From the NCBI GenBank assembly GCA_963703235.1, contig OY969802.1, positions 1,116,001 to 1,180,000 of the forward strand: a stretch of DNA of 64,000 nt, given 5' to 3'. This DNA comes from VRUE01 sp963703235 (GTDB lineage Bacteria; Actinomycetota; Thermoleophilia; Solirubrobacterales; 70-9). The notes under the pieces were generated by a model that was not told the origin of the DNA, searched no databases, and worked only from the letters and a program-made list of their open reading frames with translations. The stretch's first letter is position 1. Every line of letters begins with the position of its first letter. The position numbers were made by a program, and so were the translations under genes. Below, piece by piece: positions 17,125 through 25,962 of the stretch.

Positions 17125-17946
17125 CTAGCCGCGATGGAGCAGCAGGGCGGCCCAGTCGCCCTCGCGGCGGCGCTCGACCTCGCCGAGCCCGGCGGAGGCG
17201 AAAACCGCGGCGACCGCGTCCAGCTCCGCGGGGAGCAAGCCGGAACAGACCAGGGTGCGCGGCCCCCGCTCCGGTTGCAGCGAGCCCGCGATCGCGGTGA
17301 GGACCGGAGCGGTCAGGTTGGCTACGACCGTCGGTGCCAGTTCGGGCAGGCCCTCGCGCAGATTGGTGCGCTCGAACTTCGCCGTGGCTGCATTGGCCTC
17401 GGCATTGGCTGTCGCCGCCTCGATCGCCGCCTGCTCGTGGTCGTAGCCGCGGACCGGCCCCCAGCCGAGCTTGGCGGCGGCGATCGCGAGGACGCCGGAG
17501 CCCGTGCCGAGGTCCGCCAACGGCCCGCTTGCCTCCCCCGCCTCTGCCAGCTCCAGCAGCAGCTCCAGGCAGAGGCGGGTCGTCGGGTGGGCGCCGGTGC
17601 CAAACGCCTGTCCGGGATCGACGACGAGATCGATCGCGTCCTCCCGCGTGGGCTCCCAGGAAGGCCGCAGCCAGAGCCGGCCGCCGATCAGCAGTGGCTT
17701 GTGGAAGTCCTGCCAGCGGTCGGCCCAGTCGTCGGGAACCTCGCTGGCGACCACTTCGACCAGGCCGTCCCCGGCGGCCGCCGCGACCTCGCCCAGCTCC
17801 GGCAGCTCCCCCTCACCCCCGTAGATCGCGTACTCGACATAGCCCGGCCCCCGCTCCTCCTCGACCCCGTTCGGGGCCAGCACGACCAGCTCGGAAAGGA
17901 CGACCTCCGCCTGCTCCGGCGAGCAGCGGACAGCGAGGCGGATCAA
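17125..17946 (-). CDS. prmA: ribosomal protein L11 methyltransferase
   Basis: Trimethylates L11 in bacteria. The 273-aa protein has an N-terminal substrate-recognition domain and a SAM domain with FGTGAHPTTRL, DLGTGSGVLAIAA and a catalytic-region motif VANLTAPVL (N-L in place of the usual NI/NL-A). The start is TTG at 17946, overlapping the dnaJ stop by 4 nt (TTGA). The hrcA-dnaJ-prmA order is widely conserved, supporting the call. Confidence 0.9.
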   Translation of the reverse strand: MIRLAVRCSPEQAEVVLSELVVLAPNGVEEERGPGYVEYAIYGGEGELPELGEVAAAAGDGLVEVVASEVPDDWADRWQDFHKPLLIGGRLWLRPSWEPTREDAIDLVVDPGQAFGTGAHPTTRLCLELLLELAEAGEASGPLADLGTGSGVLAIAAAKLGWGPVRGYDHEQAAIEAATANAEANAATAKFERTNLREGLPELAPTVVANLTAPVLTAIAGSLQPERGPRTLVCSGLLPAELDAVAAVFASAGLGEVERRREGDWAALLLHRG

Positions 17947-18608
17947 CCGAAGGCTCGACGGACGCGCGAGAAGAAGCTCTCCCCGCCACCAGCCGTGCGC
18001 AGGTTCTGAGGCCCAAGGGTCTCGCCCAGCTTCGCCGCCAGCTCCCGCTGCTCCTCGGAGAGGGCGGTGGGGACGACCACCTGCACGGCTATGACCAGGT
18101 CACCGGGCGGACCGCCATTCGTGCCGGGCATCCCGTGCCCCCGCAGCGCGTACTGGGCGCCGTGCTGCGTACCCGCCGGCAGCTCGATCTCCCGCTCCCC
18201 CTCGTGACTGGGGATCTTCACCTTCGCTCCCAGCATCGCGTCCACCGCCGAGATCTCAAGCCTGTGGATCAGGTCCTGGCCGCGCATCGGCCCGCGCCGG
18301 ACCTCGAAGCCGAAGCCACCGCCGAAGAAGGCCTGGAAGATCTCCTCGACCGAGCCGAAGCCGGCGCCCTCGGGGAAGGCGCCGCCGCGCAGGCCCTCGT
18401 GCCCGTAGGCGTCGTAGGTACGCCGCCGCTCAGGGTCGGAGAGCACCTCATAGGCTTCGGCCGCGGCCTTGAACTTCTCCTCGGCCTCCGGGTCGTGGTC
18501 GTTGACGTCGGGGTGCAGCTCGCGGGCGAGACGGCGAAAGGCCCGCTTCACCTCAGTCGGCGAGGCGTCCCGGGCGACGCCGAGGGTCTCGTAGTAATCG
18601 GCCGGCAT
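17943..18608 (-). CDS. dnaJ: minimal DnaJ-type co-chaperone (no zinc finger, no CTD I)
   Basis: J-domain co-chaperone for DnaK, 221 aa against about 370 for typical DnaJ. Residues 4-68 are a complete J domain with HPD at 32-34. Residues 75-107 are a Gly/Phe-rich segment. The rest (about 112-196) aligns with the last beta-barrel domain, CTD II (GTQHGAQYALRGHGMPG, GDLVIAVQVVVPTALSEEQ). The four CxxCxGxG repeats and CTD I are absent. Position between hrcA and prmA is that of the main dnaJ, so this may be the principal heat-shock DnaJ or one of several paralogues. Confidence 0.88.
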   Translation of the reverse strand: MPADYYETLGVARDASPTEVKRAFRRLARELHPDVNDHDPEAEEKFKAAAEAYEVLSDPERRRTYDAYGHEGLRGGAFPEGAGFGSVEEIFQAFFGGGFGFEVRRGPMRGQDLIHRLEISAVDAMLGAKVKIPSHEGEREIELPAGTQHGAQYALRGHGMPGTNGGPPGDLVIAVQVVVPTALSEEQRELAAKLGETLGPQNLRTAGGGESFFSRVRRAFG

Positions 18609-18622
18609 TCGTCAGGCGCAGG

Positions 18623-19645
18623 TCATCCGTAGACCGACTCGCAGTAGCGCGACAGCTCGCGGGCGGCAGCGCGGACGGAGACGATCGCGTTCGCGTAGTC
18701 CATCCGCAACGGGCCGACCACCCCGACCGAGCCGAGGTTGCGGTGGGCGAGCCCGTAGTTGGCGCCGACGACGCTGACCGAGCGCAGCTCCGGCTGTGGG
18801 TTCTCGCCGCCGATCCAGAGGAAGACCGAGCGCTCCTCGAGCGCTGAGCGCAGCATGCCCAGCACGCTTGCACGCCGCTCCAGGGCCGTCATCAGCCGAT
18901 CGGCCCGGGGCAGGTCCTCGAGATGCTCTTCGGAGAGCAGTCGCGAGGCGCCCTCCATGTAGAGGGTCTCGCCCGCCTCCTGCTCGAGGTCGGTGAAGGC
19001 CGGCCCAAGCGTTGCGACGAAGCGCGACTCGGCCGGGCCCAGCTCTGGCGCTGCGAGGCGGTTGGCGATCATCCGCGCTCCCACGCCCATCCCGGCCAGC
19101 GACTCGTTCAGGTAGCTCGAGGCCCACTCGACGAGGCCGGGGTCGACCGGCTCCTCGAAGTCGAAGACGCGCTTGGCGACAGCGCCGCTGGAAGCGATCG
19201 CGATCGCCATCACCCTGGTCGGTTGCAGCAGCAACACCTCGACCCGGTGGATCGTGGCGGAGGCCAGCGGCGGCGCCGTCGCCAGAGCCATCAGGTCGGT
19301 GACCTGGGCGAGGGCGGTGGTGGTCTCCCGCATCGCCTCGTCTATCTCGCGCCGCAGCCGTGACAGCTCCAGCTCGACCCCGGCCGTCGCCGTCGGCACG
19401 CCGAACTCGATCAGGCGGTCGACGTAATAGCGGTACCCGACCTCAGTCGGAACCCGCCCCGCCGAAGTATGCGGATGCGTCAGGTACCCAGCCATCTCAA
19501 GCGCCGCAAGCTCCGATCGCACCGTGGAGGGGCCCCACACGACCTCAGATTTCTCGGCCACGGACTTGGACGCCACCGGCTTCCCGGATCCGAGATACGC
19601 ATCGACCACTAAGCGAAGAATCAGCTCCTGTCTCGCTGAGAGCAT
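18623..19645 (-). CDS. hrcA: heat-inducible transcription repressor HrcA
   Basis: Winged-helix repressor that binds CIRCE operators and depends on GroEL. The 340-aa protein has the N-terminal helix-turn-helix (VAEKSEVVWGPSTVRSELA) and the SAGRVPTEVGYRYYVD motif. The start ATG at 19645 lies 6 nt after a TAGACT box, a leaderless arrangement. No CIRCE-like TTAGCACTC repeat was seen upstream, so autoregulation by CIRCE is not evident in this window. Confidence 0.95.
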   Translation of the reverse strand: MLSARQELILRLVVDAYLGSGKPVASKSVAEKSEVVWGPSTVRSELAALEMAGYLTHPHTSAGRVPTEVGYRYYVDRLIEFGVPTATAGVELELSRLRREIDEAMRETTTALAQVTDLMALATAPPLASATIHRVEVLLLQPTRVMAIAIASSGAVAKRVFDFEEPVDPGLVEWASSYLNESLAGMGVGARMIANRLAAPELGPAESRFVATLGPAFTDLEQEAGETLYMEGASRLLSEEHLEDLPRADRLMTALERRASVLGMLRSALEERSVFLWIGGENPQPELRSVSVVGANYGLAHRNLGSVGVVGPLRMDYANAIVSVRAAARELSRYCESVYG

Positions 19646-19651
19646 GCTCGA

Positions 19652-19657
19652 AGTCTA
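19652..19657 (-). promoter_or_regulatory. hrcA -10 box (leaderless)
   Basis: TAGACT on the minus strand ends 6 nt before the hrcA ATG, the same spacing as at vapB, the Fic gene and proB. Confidence 0.45.
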
Positions 19658-19659
19658 GA

Positions 19660-19771
19660 AGCGGGGGCGGGTGGCCCTCTAAGCGGCTTGTACTTTTTCC
19701 GAGCCAACGCCCGCGGACAGCCACCACCTGTCTTCGGAAAAAGTTGAGCGTGAGGGCCACCCGCCCCCGCT
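19660..19771. repeat. bipartite palindromic element B (hadB-hrcA gap)
   Basis: The outer arms 19660-19679 and 19752-19771 are perfectly complementary over 20 bp (GCGGGGGCGGGTGGCCCTC and its complement). Inside, CTTTTTCCGA (19693-19702) pairs perfectly with TCGGAAAAAG (19734-19743), and a third small stem (GACAG/CTGTC) sits at the tip. It fills nearly the whole gap and could terminate the hot-dog dehydratase transcript ahead of the hrcA promoter. Confidence 0.8.
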
Positions 19772-19777
19772 CCCCGC

Positions 19778-20170
19778 TTAGAGCTGAACGTCAGCCTCGG
19801 CGTTGCGAATCGTCTGGTTCTCGCCCTGCGCAGCGACGACGTCGATCGTCGCCCTGTCGCCGTCCACCGACTTGACCGTCCCGCTAACGACGATCTCGGT
19901 CTCCGGAGCGCCCATGCCGCGGAACTGGACGGAGAGGCGCTTGAGCGCTTTCGGGTCGCCGCCGGCCGCTTCGGTGGCCGAGCGCGCGACCAGGCCCATC
20001 ATGTAGAGGCCGTGGAGGATCGTGTTCGGCAGGCCGACCGCCTTGGCGAACTCGGGATCGATGTGGATCGGGTTGAAGTCCCCCGAGGCGCCCGCGTAAC
20101 GGTGCGGCGTGTACTTGTCGGGGGTGACCTTCAGCTCCGGAATCGACTCGCCGGCGTTCAAATCCGCCAT
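19778..20170 (-). CDS. MaoC-like hot-dog dehydratase (HadB-like)
   Basis: A 130-aa hot-dog fold protein with the hydratase motif YAGASGDFNPIHID, containing the catalytic Asp and His, followed by ILHGLYMMG. By analogy with mycobacterial HadAB it would pair with the adjacent FAS1-like protein to form a (3R)-hydroxyacyl-ACP dehydratase for fatty-acid elongation. The genes are separated by 1 nt. Substrate is inferred. Confidence 0.82.
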   Translation of the reverse strand: MADLNAGESIPELKVTPDKYTPHRYAGASGDFNPIHIDPEFAKAVGLPNTILHGLYMMGLVARSATEAAGGDPKALKRLSVQFRGMGAPETEIVVSGTVKSVDGDRATIDVVAAQGENQTIRNAEADVQL

Positions 20171-20171
20171 C

Positions 20172-20612
20172 TCAGACCCCCCTCACGATCAGCGTCCAGG
20201 TTCCGCGCACGACCTGGTCCCCGTTCTGGTTGACCGAATTCGTCTCGAAGATGTAGAAGCCCTTGCCGTCCTTCTCGGAGATGTCCAGGCATTTCGCCTT
20301 GGTCGTGATCTCGTCGCTCGAGCAGGCCGGCTCGCCCCACTCGAATTCCTGGCCGCCGTGCACCATCGCCGCGAAGTTCATCCCCACCTCGTCGTCGAAC
20401 ATCGCCGGCCCGACTGCGGGTGAGCTGTAGACGACCGCGAACATCGGCGGCGCGACCACGTCGCGGTAGCCAGCCGCCTTCGCCGCCTCGCGATCGAAGT
20501 GGACCGGGTTGTCGAGCCCAACCACGGTCGCGTACTCACGGATCTTCTCCTTGCCCACCTCGTAGCTCGTGGCCGGCCACTCCTTGCCAATTGCATCGGT
20601 CTTGATCGCCAT
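20172..20612 (-). CDS. FAS1-like / MaoC N-terminal domain dehydratase subunit (HadA-like)
   Basis: A 146-aa hot-dog protein of the MaoC_dehydrat_N type. DNPVHFDREAAKAAGYRDVVAPP resembles the hydratase helix but lacks the full catalytic pattern of its neighbour, as in HadA of HadAB. It probably forms a heterodimer with the product of 19778-20170. Start ATG at 20612; lepA ends 15 nt upstream. Confidence 0.8.
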   Translation of the reverse strand: MAIKTDAIGKEWPATSYEVGKEKIREYATVVGLDNPVHFDREAAKAAGYRDVVAPPMFAVVYSSPAVGPAMFDDEVGMNFAAMVHGGQEFEWGEPACSSDEITTKAKCLDISEKDGKGFYIFETNSVNQNGDQVVRGTWTLIVRGV

Positions 20613-20627
20613 GGCGCGGGACCCTAT

Positions 20628-22421
<1,794 letters not shown>

Positions 22422-22446
22422 CGGGGAGCGGAGTATGGCGTTCCGG

Positions 22447-22527
22447 CGCGCGGGTCCTGGTGCGGGGTGAGGGGGGTGCTGCGGGCGAGGGCGTCCTCGG
22501 CCCCCCTCACCCCGTACCACCCGCGCG
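22447..22527. repeat. bipartite palindromic element C (Fic-lepA gap)
   Basis: 22458-22476 (containing GCGGGGTGAGGGGGG) pairs with 22501-22519 at 18 of 19 positions. The stem extends through CGCGCGGG/CCCGCGCG (22447-22454 with 22520-22527) after a 3-nt bulge. The loop holds a second hairpin, CGAGG-GCGT-CCTCG. It lies between the Fic and lepA genes on the minus strand; there is no T-run. Confidence 0.75.
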
Positions 22528-22540
22528 AGGAGCGTCTTAC

Positions 22541-23728
22541 CTACACGCCGATGGAGCGAGCCCCGTCTTCAGCTGGTGCGTCTTGAAACAGGGCGAAGTA
22601 GGGCTCGTAGCGGAACATGCGAGAGCGCTTCCGGCCCGTGATCTCACGCAGCAGGCCCATGCCCTCGAAGCTCGCCACGAGCCTGCTCGCGGTCGGAAAC
22701 GTCGATTCGATCAGGGACGCGACGCTGTTGATGTTGACCAGAGGACGCTGAAACAGGTGTGACAGAAGCTTCAGCCCGTTCTGCCCGAGGTTGTTTTCGA
22801 CGATCATGCCGCGATGCGCTTCTCGAAGCTCGAAAAGTCGCTCAGCCGTCTCCTTTGCTTCCCCCGCGGTCTGCAGCACGCCACCGAGGAAGAACCGAAT
22901 CCAGCCCTCCCAATCGCCTCGCTGGCGAACTGCCATCAGCCGGTCGTAGTACTCGGTGCGGTGCAGTTTGAAGAAATGGCTCAGGTAGAGCAGCGGCTGG
23001 CGGAGCATCCCTCGATGGACCAAGAGGAAGGTATTGAGCAACCGTCCGACGCGTCCGTTGCCGTCGAGAAAAGGGTGGATGGTCTCGAACTGGGCGTGAG
23101 CCAGTCCGACCTCGATCAAGGTCGGATAGTGGCCGTCGTCGTGTAGGAACTTCTCGAAGCTGTGCAGCGCATCCTTCATCTCCGCAACCGGCGGCGGAAC
23201 GAAGGTTGCCTGCGCCAGGCTGGCCCCCGCAGGGCCTATCCAGTTCTGGGCTCGCCGGAACTCGCCAGGAGTCGCGGCTGAACCGCGACCGCCTCGCAGC
23301 AGCTCCCGGTGAATTTCGCGGATCAGCCGCAGCGACAGTGGAAGCGTCTCGAGCCGCTCGAGCCCGAAATTCATCGCTTGCACGTAGTTGACGAGGTCGA
23401 GGACGTCGGAGAGCGGATCGCTCGTGTCGGGCTCGAGCTCCTTTTCCAGAAGATCCTCCAGCGTGCTCTGGGTGCCCTCGATCTGAGAGCTGAGGACCGC
23501 CTCGCGCCGAACGCACATCCCAACGAAGAAATCGGGATCCGGGATCACCTTCGCCACGCCATCCAGCCGCCCAAGCTCCGAAACGGCGTCCTCCAGAAGC
23601 CCCAAGAGCGGTGCGTCCAGGGCAAGCGGAGGGTCGGGGGGAAGGGGGTTTGGAATAAATGCCGAGTAGCCCTCGGCCTGACGGACAAAGCGACCGGCTC
23701 GGTGTTGGGGGTCAATCTCCCTCGGCAC
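22541..23728 (-). CDS. Fic family protein (class II, self-inhibited AMPylator type)
   Basis: Fic enzymes transfer AMP or related groups to proteins. The motif HPFLDGNGRVGR (about residues 218-229) is complete, with catalytic His. An N-terminal inhibitory helix SSQIEG (about 80-85) matches the (S/T)xxxE(G/N) pattern. A C-terminal winged-helix segment (NINSVASLIESTFPTASRL) follows. I place the start at GTG 23728 because TATAAT lies 6 nt upstream; an in-frame ATG at 23770 precedes that box. Target protein unknown. Confidence 0.88.
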   Translation of the reverse strand: MPREIDPQHRAGRFVRQAEGYSAFIPNPLPPDPPLALDAPLLGLLEDAVSELGRLDGVAKVIPDPDFFVGMCVRREAVLSSQIEGTQSTLEDLLEKELEPDTSDPLSDVLDLVNYVQAMNFGLERLETLPLSLRLIREIHRELLRGGRGSAATPGEFRRAQNWIGPAGASLAQATFVPPPVAEMKDALHSFEKFLHDDGHYPTLIEVGLAHAQFETIHPFLDGNGRVGRLLNTFLLVHRGMLRQPLLYLSHFFKLHRTEYYDRLMAVRQRGDWEGWIRFFLGGVLQTAGEAKETAERLFELREAHRGMIVENNLGQNGLKLLSHLFQRPLVNINSVASLIESTFPTASRLVASFEGMGLLREITGRKRSRMFRYEPYFALFQDAPAEDGARSIGV

Positions 23729-23734
23729 GCATTT

Positions 23735-23740
23735 ATTATA
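23735..23740 (-). promoter_or_regulatory. Fic gene -10 box (leaderless)
   Basis: TATAAT on the minus strand, 6 nt before the GTG at 23728. It is the best -10 match in the window and sits in an AT-rich patch. Confidence 0.5.
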
Positions 23741-23802
23741 GCCACTGCTGCTTTGCTTTAATAACTGCACGGACCGGCGGCTACTGCTAAAGCCCGGCGT
23801 TA

Positions 23803-25962
23803 CTAGCCCTGTGGCGGACGCGGCGTTATTGACGTCGCCCGCCGCTGGCTCAAATAGCGACAGCCGACCGGGCTCAAGCGCTCGGTCAAGCGAAAGACGG
23901 CAGTCGGCGGGGTGCGAAGGACAAGATCGGCACCGAGGGATTCGCTCCAGCCAGCGGTTGGGGGGTACGAGGGCTTGCCGGGTTCGAGGCGGTCACGGGT
24001 GGCGACTACGTAGTCGAAGTCGCCTTCGTCGAGGAGCTGGCGCCATTCGCGGCAGGTGGTTGGGGCGGTGAAGCCGCCGTGGGGCCGCTCGGAGCCGACG
24101 AACTGGACGTGGTTGGAGAGGTCGGTGCCGAAGAGCGGGTACTGGCGGGTGCTGGTGGTGGCGATACGGCCGCCCGATATGTCGCGGGACCAGGCGAAGG
24201 CGGCGTTGAGGCCGGGGGCGGCGAACGAGGGCTCGGCGTAGCGGTTCTCCAGGTAGTGACGTTGGACGGGATAGCCGATCGCGATCGCGACAAGCAATGC
24301 CAATGCAACGAGGCCGGCGTGGGGTATCCCTCGCCCGGACAAGTGCCGCGCCGTTGATGAGCGCGGCACTTTGAGTATCCGCCCGTTCGAGGGATACCCC
24401 ACGCCGGCCCCTCGAAGCCGGGCAGGCAGCGCGGCCGGCAGCAGCGCCAAGCCGAGGACGAGGGCCGGCACCAGGTAACGCAGGCCGGACTCGAAGCCGC
24501 GCGGCATCCCGTCCGGACCGGAGGCGGAGGTCGGCGCGAGAAGCCAAGCGAGAGCGGCGGCGAGGCCGGCCAAGGCGACGACACGAAGAACGGGACTAGC
24601 GCCGCGTCCGAGGCAAAGCACGAGGCCACCCAGGGCCAGCACCAGCACCAGCGGCCAGACGACCCAGAGACCGTCGTGGAGCCCGGGCAGGAACCAGTTG
24701 GACCAGACCCCGCCGTCGAACGCGTAACCGAGGACGCTGTGGCCTTCCCGCCCGCCGAGCGGCTGGTCGGGCGCCGGCAGCGAGATCGGGCCGAGGTCGT
24801 CGAACCAGGGCAGCGGGTTGCCGCTGTGGACGATATTGCGCAGGTACCAGTAGCCGCCCCCGGCCAGCGCCGCGAGGCCGCCTGCGAGGAGCGAACGCCA
24901 ACGAGCACCAGCCGGCGCAACGAGCGCGAGTCCCACTACGAGAACAGCGGCAGGTAGGAGGAAGTTGAGCTTGGTCCCAGCGGCCAGCCCAGCAGCCAGC
25001 CCGGCGACGATCAGCGCGTTCATATTGACGGTCTCCATGCCGTCACGAGTGCGAACGGAGCGACCCCGAGTTGCCGTCGGCAACCCGTTCACCGCGATTG
25101 CAACAGCAGCGAGCAGAAAGAACGTCCCAACGATGTCGTTCCGCGCCTCCCCGGCCTGATCGGCGAATGCGGGCACGCTGAGTGCGACGGCCCCCAGCGC
25201 CACCGACCACGGCGCCACCCCGTGGGGACGGCCGATGCACCAGCAAGCCACCAAGCAGCCGCTGAACCACCCGAGGTTCAACAGCGGCGACAGTACGTCG
25301 CGGTCGAAGCTAAGCATGCCGACGGCATGGAACAGCTCGGAATTGGCTGGGTAGAACCAAGCTAAGAACTGCGGCGCGATGTGATGCAAGCCCCACGTGT
25401 CGCCGCTCTGGGAGAACCCTGCCGCGAACGGCCCGTGGTACCACGTGCTATCAAACCCGGTCATCCCGGTCGACAGCTTTGGCTTCACGTCCAAGCCGAA
25501 CTTCACGACTGCAACTGCCGCGATCGCTAGCCCGATCGCCAACGCTACGTAGCCGCCTTTGCCGGGCGGATCTGACGTGTGTTGGGGAGGGTGGGGGTAT
25601 CCGGCCGGGCGCGGCGTCCTGTTTTTCGCATCTCCAGCTTGGCGAGAGTCGCGACGCGCAAGGCGAAAAACCCAGCGCCCGGCCGGATGCCCCCACCCTC
25701 CCCCAACGCCCAGCCATATCCCAAACCCGGCCACCGCAACCACGACCAGATAAGGCCCCGGCTCGAAGAACCCAAAGGTGCCGAGGAGCTCAGCCACCCA
25801 GATCAGGAGGGCGAGAGCGAGCACGGCGGTTGCCAAATGAGCGGGCGCATCTTGGAAGTCCGGCAGCAGGCGCGCGCGAAGGGTCGAGGCTCCCAGGGTG
25901 GCGAAGCCGGCCAGGATCGCGATCTCGCCTACACCAAGCAGGTAGCGCGGCAGATCGAGCAT
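23803..25962 (-). CDS. polytopic membrane protein, GT-C glycosyltransferase-like
   Basis: A 719-aa protein with about twelve membrane helices and a C-terminal soluble tail. An Asp in the first large loop (GMTGFDSTWYHGPFAAG) and the hydrophobic layout recall lipid-linked-sugar GT-C transferases, but I do not recognise a specific family. It ends one base before murJ starts its own stop, so the two form an operon, hinting at envelope polysaccharide or lipid work. Two palindromic elements are embedded in frame in inter-helix loops (24312-24409 and 25581-25707). Confidence 0.7.
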   Translation of the reverse strand: MLDLPRYLLGVGEIAILAGFATLGASTLRARLLPDFQDAPAHLATAVLALALLIWVAELLGTFGFFEPGPYLVVVAVAGFGIWLGVGGGWGHPAGRWVFRLARRDSRQAGDAKNRTPRPAGYPHPPQHTSDPPGKGGYVALAIGLAIAAVAVVKFGLDVKPKLSTGMTGFDSTWYHGPFAAGFSQSGDTWGLHHIAPQFLAWFYPANSELFHAVGMLSFDRDVLSPLLNLGWFSGCLVACWCIGRPHGVAPWSVALGAVALSVPAFADQAGEARNDIVGTFFLLAAVAIAVNGLPTATRGRSVRTRDGMETVNMNALIVAGLAAGLAAGTKLNFLLPAAVLVVGLALVAPAGARWRSLLAGGLAALAGGGYWYLRNIVHSGNPLPWFDDLGPISLPAPDQPLGGREGHSVLGYAFDGGVWSNWFLPGLHDGLWVVWPLVLVLALGGLVLCLGRGASPVLRVVALAGLAAALAWLLAPTSASGPDGMPRGFESGLRYLVPALVLGLALLPAALPARLRGAGVGYPSNGRILKVPRSSTARHLSGRGIPHAGLVALALLVAIAIGYPVQRHYLENRYAEPSFAAPGLNAAFAWSRDISGGRIATTSTRQYPLFGTDLSNHVQFVGSERPHGGFTAPTTCREWRQLLDEGDFDYVVATRDRLEPGKPSYPPTAGWSESLGADLVLRTPPTAVFRLTERLSPVGCRYLSQRRATSITPRPPQG
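24312..24409. repeat. bipartite palindromic element D, in frame inside a membrane-protein gene
   Basis: The outer arms 24312-24333 and 24388-24409 are perfectly complementary over 22 bp, containing GTGGGGTATCCCTCG. The inner arms AAGTGCCGCGC (24341-24351) and its complement (24361-24371) form a perfect 11-bp stem with a 9-nt loop. The 98-bp span is translated as a polar loop (GYPSNGRILKVPRSSTARHL) between two membrane helices. Confidence 0.85.
25581..25707. repeat. bipartite palindromic element E, in frame inside the same gene
   Basis: The outer arms 25581-25612 and 25675-25707 match at 31 of 33 positions (one bulge, one G-T), containing GGGTGGGGGTATCC. The inner arms GTTTTTCGC (25621-25629) and GCGAAAAAC (25663-25671) are perfect. 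The insert reads as a basic, proline-rich loop (PRPAGYPHPPQHTSDPPGKG) between predicted helices. It shares core sequence with the element at 24312. Confidence 0.85.

Noticed and set aside
19646..19777. CIRCE operator upstream of hrcA
   Set aside because: No TTAGCACTC/GAGTGCTAA pair is present; the inverted repeat there has unrelated sequence.
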